Notes: a model not told the origin generated them from the letters alone. DNA of 64,000 nt from Akebia trifoliata (GCA_017979445.1 CM030718.1:20641021-20705020), one strand, 5' to 3'. Shown: positions 49,367 to 61,360, counted from the first letter of the stretch. A program made the numbers and translations.

Positions 49367-52300
49367 AACTGACTAAGAAACATAGTCGAGAAAAACTCCA
49401 AAAAGAACAGTGGCATGCCCAATATGAGGAAATGTGCAAGGAGAAACTCTCCCTAGAACTTGAATTAGAAGGCATTAAGACTCAGCTTTCTACAACCTTA
49501 GAAAGACAGTCTACCCTGCTCTCTACATCTGAGACAGTCCTGATTGAGAAAGAGGAGATGATAAAAAATCTTCAACAACTCAAGAATCTCCTCTCGATGG
49601 CCAACTCCACAATAGCTCGTCTAAACCTAGAATTAGTCAATCTCCGTGATGAAAACAAAGTTCTTAAGGTTGATGTCGATAGACTGCAAAAACAAAATAC
49701 TAGACTGGAGTATAACTACACTCATGGTAGCTTGGAGTTACAAAAACTCCTAGGAGTGCAAAAATCCTATGGAGATAAAGGAGGAATAGGCTATGATAGT
49801 TATACCTTTGCATCACCTCCATCTCCTCCTACACTTGCACATGGAGAGTCATCAAACACTCAAAAAGACTCCAAAAAGATTATCACATGCAACTTCTGTG
49901 GTAAAGCGGGCCACATGAAATTTGAATGTATCAAGTACAAAACTATCTACACCGCAACCTCTCAGACCTCTATTGGAAAATCTTCATTGGTTGAACAGAA
50001 GAAGCATGATAAGGGAAAGAATCCATTGGTGAACAAAGTTGAAAAAACAAAGAAAGAAAAGTCACCAAAATGGAAGGGTACAAAGAATATATCTTCTCCC
50101 AAACAAAACAGCAATATTGGGGAACTCTTCAAACAGATAGCCTATCTAAACCTAAAAGCTAAAGCTCTTGCTGAATCTAGTATGGGTAATCAAAGTGGAA
50201 GAAGGTACAAAATGAAAAATCCTTCCTCAAGGTCACCAAAGAAGGGTAGGTTCCCTAAGAAAAGCTCACCTAGTAAAGAGGACTCTCCTACCAAATACAA
50301 TCCTCCCAAGATGAATCTACAATGGAAAGTCAAAAATGGGGACAACAAGTGTCTTGTAATTCACACAGCTCTCAAAGCTGGAAATCATTCACGGTGGTAT
50401 CTTGATAGTGGTTGCTCCCGACACATGATGGGTGACCGAAGTCAATTTAGCTACTTGGTTGATTTTGATGGAGGATCAGTCACTTTTGGTGATAGCAGCA
50501 CCGCTAGGATTATTGGGCCAGGAACTGTTAGTGGTCATGCCACGGTGGAAAATGTATTGTGCGTAGACGGTTTGAAACATAACCTTCTTAGCATATCCCA
50601 AATTTGTGACAAGGATCACCGTGTGAGCTTCAATCGTGAAGTATGCGAGATCTCCACACCAAATGGAAAAATTATCATGAGAGGCCTTCGCACTTCGGAT
50701 AACTGCTATGTTATCGAGAATTCAAAAGACACCACAGTTAGTGACATGGCTCAAATTGATGAAGTTCAGTTGTGGCATCAACGTCTGGGTCACGTTCACT
50801 ACAAGAACCTTTTTAGACTTGCCTCAAAAGGGTTAGTCAGAGGATTACCCAAATTGGGTAAACAAGCAAGAGATGTCTGTGGGGAATGTCAAATTGGTAA
50901 ACAAATTCGAAGTACCCATAAAAAGACAACCACTCTCGCAACCTCAAAACCCCTTGCGCTCTTACACATGGACCTTGTAGGTCCCACTAAAGTACAAAGT
51001 CTAGGAGGAAAGAGACATTTCTTGGTGATTGTTGATGATTACTCTAGATTCACCTGGGTTGCGTTTCTAAGAGAAAAATCAGATACCTTCGATGAATTCA
51101 AAAAGATCATAACGCGTATCCAAATAGAAAAGGAATCCGCCGTTGGTAGAATAAGAAGTGATCATGGTGGAGAGTTTGAGGATAGTCGATTCACACAATT
51201 CTGCGATGACCATGGAATTCGACATGAATTCTCTACTCCAAAGACCCCTCAGCAAAATGGAGTTGCCGAGAGGAAGAATCGCGTTCTTCAAGAAATGGCC
51301 ACAGTCATGCTACACAGTAAACATCTTCCTAAAAGTTTGTGGGCCGAAGCTGTAAACACTGCCTGTCACATCATCAATAGAGTATATCTCCAAGCAGGCC
51401 TGAATAAAATAGCATATGAACTATGGAACAACAAAACTCCGAGTGTTAAGCACTTTAGGATATTCGGGAGCAAGTGTTATGTCCTCAGAGATAGGGAACA
51501 TTTGGGGAAGTTTGATTCAAAAAGCGATCCAGCAATTTTTTTGGGATACTCCTCAAACAGTCGAGCTTTTCGAGTATTCAATCAGAGGACCTCCACACTT
51601 CAAGAATCCATAAATGTGGTGATCGATGATCAACCCATTCAGGAGAATGGTTCCTCTGACACTGAAGGTGAGGACGAGGGAGTGTTCCCTCTTACCCCAG
51701 TGCCAACCCCGACATCTCTAATTCCAGAAACACTACCTGTTGTTAAGGGTCATCCCTCCAGTCAAATCCTTGGAGATCCTCACATCGGAGTAAAAACCCG
51801 ACGGCAACTTGAGACGTTAAATAGTCATCTTTGCTTCACATCCAAGTTGGAACCCAAAAATGTTGATGAAGCCCTCCATGATGAATACTGGATCCAAGCC
51901 ATGCAAGACGAACTTCTTCAATTTCATAGGAATCAGGTTTGGCAGCTCGTACCAAGGCCATCTGACAAGAATGTCATTGGAACTAAGTGGATTTATAAGA
52001 ACAAATCGGATGAACTTGGCAATGTTGTCCGCAATAAAGCTCGTCTGGTTGCACAAGGCTACTCTCAGATTGAGGGGATTGACTTTGATGAAACTTTTAC
52101 CCCGGTGGCAAGACTTGAGTCAATTCGGATCTTGATGTCCATTGCATGCGTGTTGAAATTCAAACTATTCCAGATGGACGTTAAGAGCGCATTTCTAAAT
52201 GGCCTCTTAGATGAAGAAGTCTATGTTGAACAACCAAAAGGATTTGTTGATCCCAAACATCCCCACCAAGTATTCAGATTGAAAAAGGCACTCTATGGTC

Positions 52301-53373
52301 TCAAACAGGCCCCCCGCGCCTGGTATGAAAGACTGACTCAGTTTCTGCTCAGTCATAAATTTGTTAGGGGGAGCGTTGATAAAACGCTGTTTGTTCAAAG
52401 GATTGGTGGCGACACTCTCATTGCTCAAATCTATGTAGACGACATTGTGTTTGGATCCACTGCCGAATGCTTGGCCCAAAAATTTGCTCACCTTATGCAA
52501 TCCGAATTCGAAATGAGCATGGTTAGTGAACTCAGCTTTTTCTTGGGATTGCAAATTAAACAACTCGAGAATGGCCTGTTCATTTCACAGACTAAATATG
52601 CACGAGATTTGGTAGATCGATTTGGTTTAAAGTCTGGAAAAACACATCATACTCCTATGAGCGCCACTCTTAAACTTTGTAAAGATCCTTCAGGAAAAAG
52701 TGTTGATGAGCATCTTTACCGGAGTATGATTGGTAGCCTTCTCTATCTTACAGCCAGTAGGCCCGATATCTCTTACAGTGTACGCACTTGTGCCCGTTTT
52801 CAAGCAAATCCTAAGGAATCTCATCTCCTAGCTGTTAAGAGGATTATCAGATACATCGTCGGTACCACAGACAATGGCCTCTGGTATCCATTTGATTCCT
52901 CGTCCATCATTGCCGGATACACCGATGCTGACTGGACCGGCAACATGGATGATCGAAAATTCACCAGTGGTGGTTGTTTCTATATCGGGAACTGTTTAGT
53001 TGCCTGGCATAGTAAGAAGCAAAGTTCCATATCTCTCTCAACTGCTGAAGCTGAGTACATTGCCGCTGGCAGCTGCTGTACTCAACTTCTTTGGATGAAG
53101 CAGATGCTCGCAGACTATGGGATATCTCAAGATACGATGAGCCTCTTATGCGATAACACCAGTGCCATCAATATCTCGAAGAATCCTGTCCAACACTCTC
53201 GCACGAAACATATTGACATTCGGCATCACTTCATTCGTGAACTTGTTGAAGCACATACCATCTACTTGGAATATATCCCGACTGAAAATCAACTTGCTGA
53301 TATCTTCACCAAGCCCCTCGATTCCTTCCGGTTTGATCACCTCCGGAAATCTATTGGGGTCTGCTCACTGTGA
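49340..53373 (+). CDS. Copia gag C terminus fused to pol (protease, integrase, RT, RNase H)
   Basis: One frame is open to TGA 53,371-53,373; its first ATG is 49,432 (1,313 codons), but gag homology starts upstream near 49,340 after a frame change. Residue positions are from that ATG. Coiled coil about 1-110; CCHC knuckle [14 protein letters not shown] about 152; protease [14 protein letters not shown] about 321; GAG-pre-integrase [11 protein letters not shown] ... CGECQIGK about 446; integrase Asp in LLHMDLVGP, Asp in IRSDHGGEF and Glu in NGVAERKN (about 512, 576, 610); RT from about 820 with [12 protein letters not shown] and YVDDIVFGS (about 1,000); RNase [10 protein letters not shown] (about 1,162) to IFTKPLD. 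All catalytic motifs are present, so pol itself looks functional. Confidence 0.93.
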
Positions 53374-53773
53374 GCAGGGTCTATGTATTCTCGGGATGAT
53401 TCAAATATATAAAAAAAAAATTAAAAATTAAAAATTAAAAATAAAAAAAAGGTGTCAACTATGGAGCAATTGTCGGTGGCAGAATGCGCATTCTGTCTAT
53501 TCCACCGCCACCTTACTCATCGGCAGATATCGGTGGCACCGGCTACTTCTGTCGGTTCGACCGACAGAACGCGACTCTTCGTTTTCCTTTCAAATTTCTT
53601 TTCTCTATTTATTCTTTCTTCGTGCCTTTTCACTTCTCTCACTGTTTCATTGTTCCCTCTCCCTCTTGCTTCGCCTTCTCCTTTCTCTCTCTCTTTCTCG
53701 CGTGTTGCTTGCCACCATGATGCTTCTTCTAGCTCTGCTGTCCATGCTCTCCGTTGGGCCCCTCATTACCTTC
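53374..53773 (+). other. Spacer between Copia pol and the env-like ORF
   Basis: An A-rich tract is followed at 53,470-53,570 by several CGGTGGCA, CCACCG and CGGTTCGACCG motifs like those of the LTR U3, then by a long CT-rich stretch (53,585-53,700). Frames open here are low complexity. The motif cluster and CT-rich leader may mark an internal promoter or transcript leader for the next ORF. Confidence 0.5.
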
Positions 53774-54976
53774 ATGGCGCGTCGTCGCCAAGCGCGCCCT
53801 CCTCCGGCCCAACGAAATGTTTGAAGCAAACGTGCTTCAACTTCCGCTGCTCCACCATCCTCCTCATCGTCTTCCTCTGCTGAGGCCGACGCCTCAGATG
53901 ATGAGGATGCTGATCTGCCTCCTCCACAGGGCTCTCGCCAACCTCCTTCGTCCAATGTCGGCATTGACGATGACCAACGTCAATATATCGAGCGCTTGCA
54001 ATCTCTTCGCGACCGCCCCATCGTCTGTGAACGCCGCGTGGATCTCGCCGTGGTGCACCCCTTTGGCATTCCTGATCTACTACATCAGATGGGTTGGGAG
54101 GCCCTTCTGGACCTTGGAGGTGATGTGTTTCCTTCGCGAGTCCGTCGCTTCTATGCCAGTATTGTGGACTCTCGGGACTTTCCCCCATCTCTGGATGTGG
54201 TGGCATTCAGCACACCCACTCAGATCAGCACTCACGTCACGGTTGCCACCATTGCCTCCCTCTTGGGTATCACTTGCACCTATGTCAGCCATCCTGATTC
54301 CATTTCAGACCTCGGGTCTCGCCGCAACGCCTATATGGATGTCCTCTGTGGACGCCGGGACATCCAGTGGGTCAAGGACAGTGCAATTCGAGGCACAGAT
54401 CTTCTACCGAGGTATAGGCTTCTTCACAAACTGTTTACCTCGAATCTCTATCCGCGTGCTGGGAACAAGACAGACGTGGCCATGCACATGGCTGACACTC
54501 TATACTGTGTTGCCACTAGTCAACCCATGTGTCTTGCCACCTATCTTCTTCATACGATTGTCGGTTTTGCACGGTCCGGCCGGTCCTCCGGTAATCTTCC
54601 TTATGGCCACCTCATTTCCCAATTGGCTGTTTATTGTGGTCTTCCGGCGGACACCAGTCCAGTGATTCATGAAGACCGGTTCACGGCTGCAACTCTCTCC
54701 AAGATGCGGATTGTCCTTCCAGATGCACCTCCTCCACCTCGCTCTGCCCATCGGACTGCCACTCCACCTCCTTCGGAGATCCCCACTCCACCTCCACCTC
54801 CTCCCTCCGGCTATGAGTCTCGGCTCGCTGCTCTGGAAGCCGGCCAGCTTCATTTGGTCCAAGGGAAAACTCGTCTGGAGTCGCGTCTCCAGAAGATGAA
54901 CCGCTATCTCAAGACTCTTGTTCGTGCTTGTGTACCCGGGCACACCACCTCCGATGACAGCTCTAGCAGTGCTTAG
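53774..54976 (+). pseudogene. Copia third ORF, Sirevirus envelope-like / plant transposon protein
   Basis: ATG 53,774 opens MARRRQARPPPAQRN; an in-frame TGA at 53,822-53,824 interrupts, and the same frame then runs to 54,976. After a Ser/Asp-rich stretch (53,840-53,940) comes a globular part with WEALLDLGGDVFPSRVRRFY, VTVATIASLLGITCTYV and CGRRDIQWV, like the putative plant transposon protein domain found in Sirevirus env-like ORFs. A Pro-rich linker (54,725-54,810) and a predicted coiled coil (LAALEAGQLHLVQGKTRLES) follow. No clear signal peptide or transmembrane anchor was seen. The real role of these proteins is unknown, and 'envelope-like' is only positional. Confidence 0.75.
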
Positions 54977-55498
54977 CTCTTTTTTTTGTTCCATTTATCT
55001 GCTATGCTTGTTGTTTGGTTACATTGGTCAGGCTGTCTGTCATATATTATGTATTTCTCTATCTTTTGTACCTATTCAGGTTTCTAATGAATATGTGGTT
55101 TTGCTTATGCATGTTTGCTTTTTGACATTTTACTGTTGTGCTTCTCTATCACTGTTGTTAGTTGCCTTGACTGTTGGGCTTGGGGTGTTGCCCCTCCTTT
55201 GTCAACCACTGACAAAAAGGGGGAGAAGGAATCCCACCTGTGAACACTTGTTTGCATGCAGGAACATATGATCACTGCAAGGAGTAAGGGGGAGATATCT
55301 GCATATCTCTTAATTGAAAATGGTTGTGCTATCTCCAAGAGCTCTCTTGTTTTAGAATAATATACATCCTGTATGCTTCATAGTAATATATTTTGTGTAA
55401 AATCCTTTTGGGCTCTTCATGTAAGTGATGATTTTTCCAAAGGGTCACAGTTGGTATTCTAGGATTGGTTTTGTCTTGTAATTGACAAAGGGGGAGAT
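54977..55498 (+). other. Copia 3' UTR with repeated polypurine tracts
   Basis: T-rich non-coding DNA with three similar purine runs: AAAAAGGGGGAGAAGGA near 55,213, GAGTAAGGGGGAGA near 55,281, and AAAGGGGGAGAT at 55,486-55,498 directly before the LTR. Only the last is at the site needed for plus-strand priming. Repeated polypurine tracts upstream of the 3' LTR are a reported feature of Sireviruses. Confidence 0.75.
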
Positions 55499-56957
55499 TG
55501 TTAGTACCATGTTTTGTCAAATTACAAGGATAGTCGTATGATGTCATGATGTAACTATTAGAAACATTGTTGTGCGCTCATAATTCAACGACAAATCCAA
55601 AATATATCAAAACCAATCAAGGTCAAGGGGCATCATCTCCCGTGGAGCATCAGAACAGGTATATCTCAAGGAGATCAGAAGATGTCAGCAGGAGTAAAGG
55701 ATCCACCGCCAGCCACCGACCGAATATTTTGGGATACCTTCTATCGGTGGCAGAAGCTTTAATATGTCGGTCCCACCGATAGAATATTCATCGGTCCCAC
55801 CGTTGAAGACTTGACGGTTCCACCGTTAGCCACCGACAAATTAACATGGGATACCTCCTATCGGTGGCAGAAGAACAATCCTACCGGTCCCACCGACATT
55901 TTAGGCATCGGTTCCACCGAATAACACTTTATCGGTCCCACCGTCATCCACCGCCAGATCTAATGAAGGAGTTTTCATTCGGTGGCAGAATCATGTTTTT
56001 GGCGGTTCCACCGTAAGATTTCTCATCGGTCCCACCGATGAAGCTTGGAGGCTCCACCGTCAGTGCTACCGAAAACGCGAAACGGTAAGATTTTCGACCG
56101 TTATAATTGGTCGGTGCCACCGACAGAAAGCCGTTGAGAACTCTGCCTATAAAAGAGAAGCACTTGGTCTCTTCTTAGTTGATCAACAACTCCGAAGTTC
56201 AGCCCAAGCAAATAAGCATACTTTAAAAGGCTTAACAAAGGAAGAAGAGTCGTGAAGGGTAATCAATATCATGCATACCAAACTATCACGTCTTAGTTGA
56301 TCAAGCTCTACTTACTCCACCCTTCGAGAGTTGCAGTCTAACATCGAGCGAGCCAAGAAGCCATTGTTGAAGGGAGTAACGGAGAACTAAAGAACAACAC
56401 ACTCACTACCATCGCCATTACTGTGAGTTTGATTGTTGGTATCTTAAATTCTGAAAATACACTTGTAATAGTTCACTTGATTTTTTCTTCAAAATCAAGC
56501 ACTTGATTGAGTTGCGGACTCATGTTGAGTGACAAAGGTTACTGAGTTTCCTAAGTAAAAACTCAAGGACTTTGAGTGGATGTGGTCCATTCAATTGTAG
56601 GGTTGTAGAATCATCCCGGAAAAAATTCTGTGTGCGGTTTAAGGTGAACCAAAAACCTCTGTATTAGTGGATACCAAAGAACCACCAATTTGGGTTCTCT
56701 TGGGAGTGGATGTAGGCACGGGTGCTGAACCACTATAAATCGTGTGTATTCTACTGTGTCTCAGATTCTCTTATCTTTATGCCAATTTGAATGCATATCA
56801 TGACTGATCATATCTCGCATGAATATCTTGCTACATGAATATTTTTGTGGATGCTCCCTGACATTAAAATTTATTCACATCCCAACATACACAATCAGTA
56901 GATTTTTAAATTAGACCTATTCACCCCCCTCTAGGTCACCATCTTGTCAAAGCTGGT
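55499..56957 (+). repeat. 3' LTR of the Copia element
   Basis: It matches 46,521-47,989 with few substitutions. Indels include the absence of about 20 bases (around the second GGTGCCACCG near 47,140 of the 5' copy) and a short CCACCGCCAGAT insertion near 55,945. Similarity stops after AAAGCTGGT, where element B resumes. Confidence 0.92.
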
Positions 56958-58161
56958 TATAGGCATGAGCTATTCGTCGTTGATAGATCTGTCCATGGCA
57001 AATGGCTGCAAGGCGTTTTTCTTCAATCAGATTCATCTGATCAAACCGAGCTTGAATCCATTCAGTTTCATCTAACTTTGCTTCTTTTAAGATTCAGAAG
57101 GAGGGAATCTCAACCTCTACGTGCAAGACTGCTTCCATTCTGTAGACCAATGAATATGGAGTTGCCCCAGTCGAAGTTCTGAATGAGGTTCGGTAGGCGT
57201 GTAGTGCAAATGGCAACATGTCGTGCCAATCTTTGTATGTGACTGCCATCTTCTCGATTATTTTCTTAATGTTCTTATTGGCTGCCTTGACTGCTCCATT
57301 CATCTTAGGTCTGTAGGGTACAGAGTTGTGATGAGTGATTAGGAAGTCTTCGCACATTTTGATCATATCTTTGTTTTTGAAGTTCTTGGCATTGTCAGTT
57401 ACCAATCCTCTTGGAAGTCCATACCTACAAATGATGTTGTTCTTGACCAACTTCATGATGTTGCTTTTGGTGACATTGACATATGATGCAGCTTCTACCC
57501 ATTTTGTGAAGTAATCGATAGTGACAAGGATGAAACGATGTCCGTTTGCAGCTTTTGGCGAGATTTGCCCAATGACGTCCATGCCCCAGAGTGAGAAGGG
57601 CCAAGGAGTGGTCATATTATGTAGTTTTGAAGGTGGTGCATTATTCTTGTTGGCGTAGATCTGACATAGATGGCATTTGCGGACGTGCTGATAGCAGTCA
57701 CTCTCCATTGTCGACCAATAGTATCCCATTCTCATGATCTTCTTGGCCAGCATGTGACCATTCATGTGGGGCCCACAGACTCCCCTATGTACAGTCTCAA
57801 TTAGTTGTTTCGCTTCTGTTTCTGCTACACACCTAAGTAAGATCTCATGGTGAGACTTCTTGTACAGAATACCGTTGCTCAAGAAAAATTGTCCTGCTAG
57901 CTTCTGAATGGTCTTTCTATCATTTGGCGTTGCATCTGAGGGGAGCGTTCGATCTTCAAGATATGCCTTGATGTCAGAATACCATGGCTTTTCTTCAGAT
58001 TCTTCTACTTTAATGGGTAAGCAATAGGCTGGCTCATCTTGAATTCCAATCTCAATAGGGTCGATGATTAGGTCTTTCGAGATGTTGATCATAGAGGCAA
58101 GTGTAGCTAGTGCATCTGCAAACTGATTCTTAGCTCTCGGCATGTACGTGAATGAAATCAT
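56958..58161 (-). pseudogene. Element B integrase (and end of archaeal RNase H)
   Basis: Minus-strand frame 58,161 to 57,094 begins with the end of the archaeal-type RNase H (NQFADALATLASM). It then gives integrase: zinc-binding segment HRGVCGPHMNG ... CHLCQIYANK, core WGMDVIGQIS, VTDNAKNFKN and NGAVKAANKNIKK. The third catalytic residue, Glu in NGAVEAANK of relatives, is Lys. A stop follows VEVEIPSF at 57,094, and similarity goes on to RRIAHAY at about 56,960, where the Copia element begins. The integrase C terminus is missing on both sides of the Copia. Confidence 0.88.
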
Positions 58162-58973
58162 ATCGAAGTGAGAGCTTAGTTCTTTCAGATACTTGTGGTA
58201 AGGGACCAGTCTCTACTTTCGGGTCTTCCATTCTCCAGTCGTCTGATAGACTACTAAGCTTGAATATCTGAAAACATCGATCTCATCTACCTCGAGATCT
58301 AGTGCTGCCTTCAACCCTGCTATGCATGCTTCGTATTCAGCCTCATTGTTAGAACATCGGAATTTTAGTCTGATTGCGATTGGCACGTGGGATCCATCTA
58401 GCTTGATCAGAACTGCCCCTATTCCGTTTCCTTTCTCATTGCTGCTCCGTCGAAATACATTTTTCAGCCTGGCTCCTCATTATCGTCTTCAACCTCAGTG
58501 ATCAGTATGACTTCATCGGGGAAGTTTGTTTTTAATGGCTCGTAATCAGGCAATGGGTGCTCGACGAGGTGATCGACGATGACTTGCCCTTTGATGGCCT
58601 TCTGAGTGACATAGGTGATGTCAAACTCAGATAATAATAATTACCACTTCGCCGTACGACCTGTTAATACCGATTTCTCGAAAAGGTACTTCAGGGGGTC
58701 CATTCTGGCAATAAATATAGTTGAGTAACTAAGCAAATAGTGACGTAGTCGTTGAGATGCCCAGACTAATGCACAGCAAGTCTTCTCAAGTGCTAAATAT
58801 CATGCTTCATACTCGGTAAATTTCTTATTGAGATAGTAAATGGCTTGTTCCTTCTGTCCCGATTTATCGTGTTGCCCCAGTACACACCCCATTGACGTTT
58901 CTTGCACTGAAATGTATATAAGTAGGGGTCGCCCTGGAGTAGGAGGGACTAGGACTGGTGGATTGCGCATATA
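58162..58973 (-). pseudogene. Element B RNase H and archaeal-type RNase H, decayed
   Basis: In several minus frames segments are readable: PPVLVPPTPGRPLL, AIYYLNKKF, EKTCCALVWASQRLRHYLL, FDITYVTQKAIKGQ, and then MYFDGAA, the start of the archaeal-type RNase H with its first Asp kept. Multiple stops and frameshifts occur in about 800 bp. The order is the same as in element A. Confidence 0.75.
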
Positions 58974-59876
58974 TTACTTGATCTTATCGAATGTTTCCTG
59001 ACAGTCTTCGTTCCACTTTTTTGGTGTGTCTTTCCTGAGTAGCTTGAAGACTGGCTCACAGATAGGCGTAAGCTGAGCAATGAAATGGCTAATATACTGT
59101 ATTCTCCCCAAGAATGCCCGAACATCTCTATCTGAAATGGGTGCTTTCATCTCGAGGATATACTTGATTCTTGCTGGATCTATCTCGATGCCTCTTCTGC
59201 TGACGATAAAATCCAGTAGTTTGCCTGATGTTACCCCGAATACACATTTTGCAGGATTTAGCCATAAACTGTAATTTCTCAGCCTGTCAAACAACTTCTT
59301 TAGATTTACCAGATGATCTTCTTCAATGCCGGATTTAGCAATCATGTTGTCTACGTAGACCTCCATTTCCTTGTGGATCATATAGTGGAATAGTGCGGTT
59401 ATTGCCCGTTGGTAAGTCGCCCCTGCGTTCTTCAGTTCGAATGGCATGACTTTGTAGTGGAAAGTACCCCATGGTGTAATAAATGCACTCTTTTCCTGAT
59501 CTTCTTCCTTCATTTTTATCTGGTTATAGCCTGAAAAGCCGTCCATGATCGAGAACATGCCGTGTCCTGCTGTACTATCGACTAGAGTGTCGATGTGTGG
59601 AAGTGGAAAATCATCCTTAGGACTGGCCTTGTTCAGGTCTCGATAGTCAACACACATACGTACCTTCCCATCTTTCTTGGGTACTAGGACGACATTAGCC
59701 AACCACTTAGGGTACGTAGAGACTGCAAGAAATCTGACTTCGAATTGTTTCATGACCTCATCCTTGACCTTGAGGGTCCATTCTGGCTTTAATCTTCTCA
59801 ATTTCTGCTTGATCGGCTTGCTTCCGGAGGCAATTGGTAGCTTGTGCACAACAAGATCTATGTCCAATCCCGGCAT
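58974..59876 (-). pseudogene. Element B reverse transcriptase
   Basis: The minus-strand frame gives MPGLDIDLVVHKLPIASG, LRRLKPEWTLKVKDEV, NVVLVPKKDGKVRMCVDYRD, MDGFSGYNQIKM, MPFELKNAGATYQRA and VYVDNMIAKS. The catalytic YVDD is YVDN and MPFGLKN is MPFELKN, so the enzyme is inactive. The frame is otherwise open over 300 codons and ends in a stop before RNase H. Confidence 0.9.
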
Positions 59877-60818
59877 ATCCCTGTACGACCATGCGAAAAT
59901 GTCTTGATAGTTTCGTAAGAGTTAGATCATTTCTTCTTTTTGTTGCGACGTTACTAAGGCTCCGATCTTGACAATTCGTGGGTCCTCTTTGGTACCAAGA
60001 TTGATTAAATCTGTATCCTCAATGTTTGGCTGAACACCTTTCTCGTGACATTCTACTAAGTCTTTGATTTCTTTAGGCGGGTATTCCATTTCGTCCTCAG
60101 ATTCTTCTTCGATCCCCATGAGGTCAAAGTCGAGTTCAAGATCGAAATCATACTCGTCCCTTTCAAATTCTGTGTTATCTGGATACTCATTTGATTGAGA
60201 CAGATCCCTTGAAAATTTTTTTTTTGGCTTTTGGAAAATATCTATTTTTTTTATAATTTTGAAAACTTTTTGATTTTTTTGTCTTTTGAGAAATTTTTGA
60301 TTTTTTTGCTTTTTGAGAAATATTTGTTTTTTTGTTGCTTTTCGAATACCTAAAATAAGAAGAACAATCATGCCAATTCATTAATAAAGATAGGGAGCCC
60401 TCAAAATAGTCTTTACCCGAGGACGAGGGCTTGTTATGATCCTCAGGCAAACTAGATTCGTTTAACGACATTTTGTTTTAGGCCTCAACAGCCTCAAGGG
60501 TTAACGGGAATTCCTCCCAGTTGTTCAGAACTTCCCCTTCTCTGAGGGGGCGAATGAGATACGAAAGTGATTTGTTGGGTGATTTGGTCGGTGGTTTGGA
60601 GATGACCATGATCTCCGATTGATTGTTGTCAGATTGGGGCATAGTCCCTCCCAAGCTTGGTGGGATGACGACTGATGCCCAATCGATGCCAGTGGGGAAG
60701 GGTGAGTATTCCTTTTGGTTGGTAGTGATCCCCACGTTGGTGGATTCTTGAGCCGTTTCTAATAGACTTTCATCGGAATCCCCATTGAATAGAACATCAA
60801 TGCCTTCTACGAAGGATG
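59877..60818 (-). pseudogene. Element B linker region between protease and RT
   Basis: In minus sense it includes SEIMVISKPPTKSPNKSLSY, an acidic stretch (DEYDFDLELDFDLMGIEEES) and DTDLINLGTKEDPRIVKIGA, matching the segment before RT in element A (EIINLGTKESPQEIRIG). A Lys/Gln/Asn-rich repeat (60,230-60,350, T-rich on plus) is expanded here. Stops separate three frames. The frame at the outer end continues beyond the solo LTR at 62,784-62,841. Confidence 0.75.
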
Positions 60819-61004
60819 TGTAGACACCCCAATTTGCACGAACCCGTTAGGAAAATCCAAATTTTCTCAAATTAATTCTGATTTAGAACTCAAGATTTTC
60901 GACGGGCCCACATTGCTATTTTGCATCATTTTCATGCATACATGCATCATCTCATATCATTGCATGCCCATGCCTTGTCCCTAATCCACCTAAACCTATG
61001 CCCA

Positions 61005-61132
61005 TCACTCAAACCCAAATCCAAATCCATATCCCAAACCCAAATCCAAGTCCATGTCCTAACCCAAAACCAAGTCCATCCTAAGCCCAAATCCAAGTCC
61101 ATATCCCAAATCCAAACCCAAGTCCATTCTCT
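61005..61132 (+). repeat. Degenerate minisatellite in the solo LTR
   Basis: Variable units built from CCCAAATCCAAGTCCAT, about 24-30 bp each. Confidence 0.75.
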
Positions 61133-61360
61133 CACCCCTTATATGATGACACATGTTGATACCTCATAAGCCCCCAATACCCAATGCATCATCTAATTGG
61201 AGGGTCAACTTTCCTTTTGTGAAAACTCAAGAATGCCCTTCTCAAAAAAGTTTAGTCAAACCAAAAAGGTTATTTGGTCTTTGGTAATAATCCATAAAGG
61301 TGAGGGAACTTCCCGTTATGCCCTCAAAAGGTGGGAATCTTCAAGTACATACATGGAGTT

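Larger units (their letters stand above)
46521..56957 (+). mobile_element. Sirevirus-type Copia LTR retrotransposon, about 10.4 kb
   Basis: LTRs at 46,521-47,989 and 55,499-56,957 flank a PBS matching initiator-Met tRNA, a gag with coiled coil and two CCHC knuckles, a 1,313-codon open pol frame, an envelope-like ORF and several polypurine tracts. The order protease-integrase-RT-RNase H is Copia, and the extra 3' ORF with repeated polypurine tracts is typical of Sireviruses (SIRE1/Maximus). LTRs differ by few substitutions and two small indels, so it is young, probably the latest insertion in the nest. No target duplication was found. Confidence 0.93.

Noticed and set aside
53754..54665. 303-codon plus frame and minus-strand frames overlapping the env-like ORF
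   Set aside because: Shadows of the GC-richer true frame (53,774-54,976). The 303-codon frame lacks family motifs, and the correct frame matches retroelement proteins.
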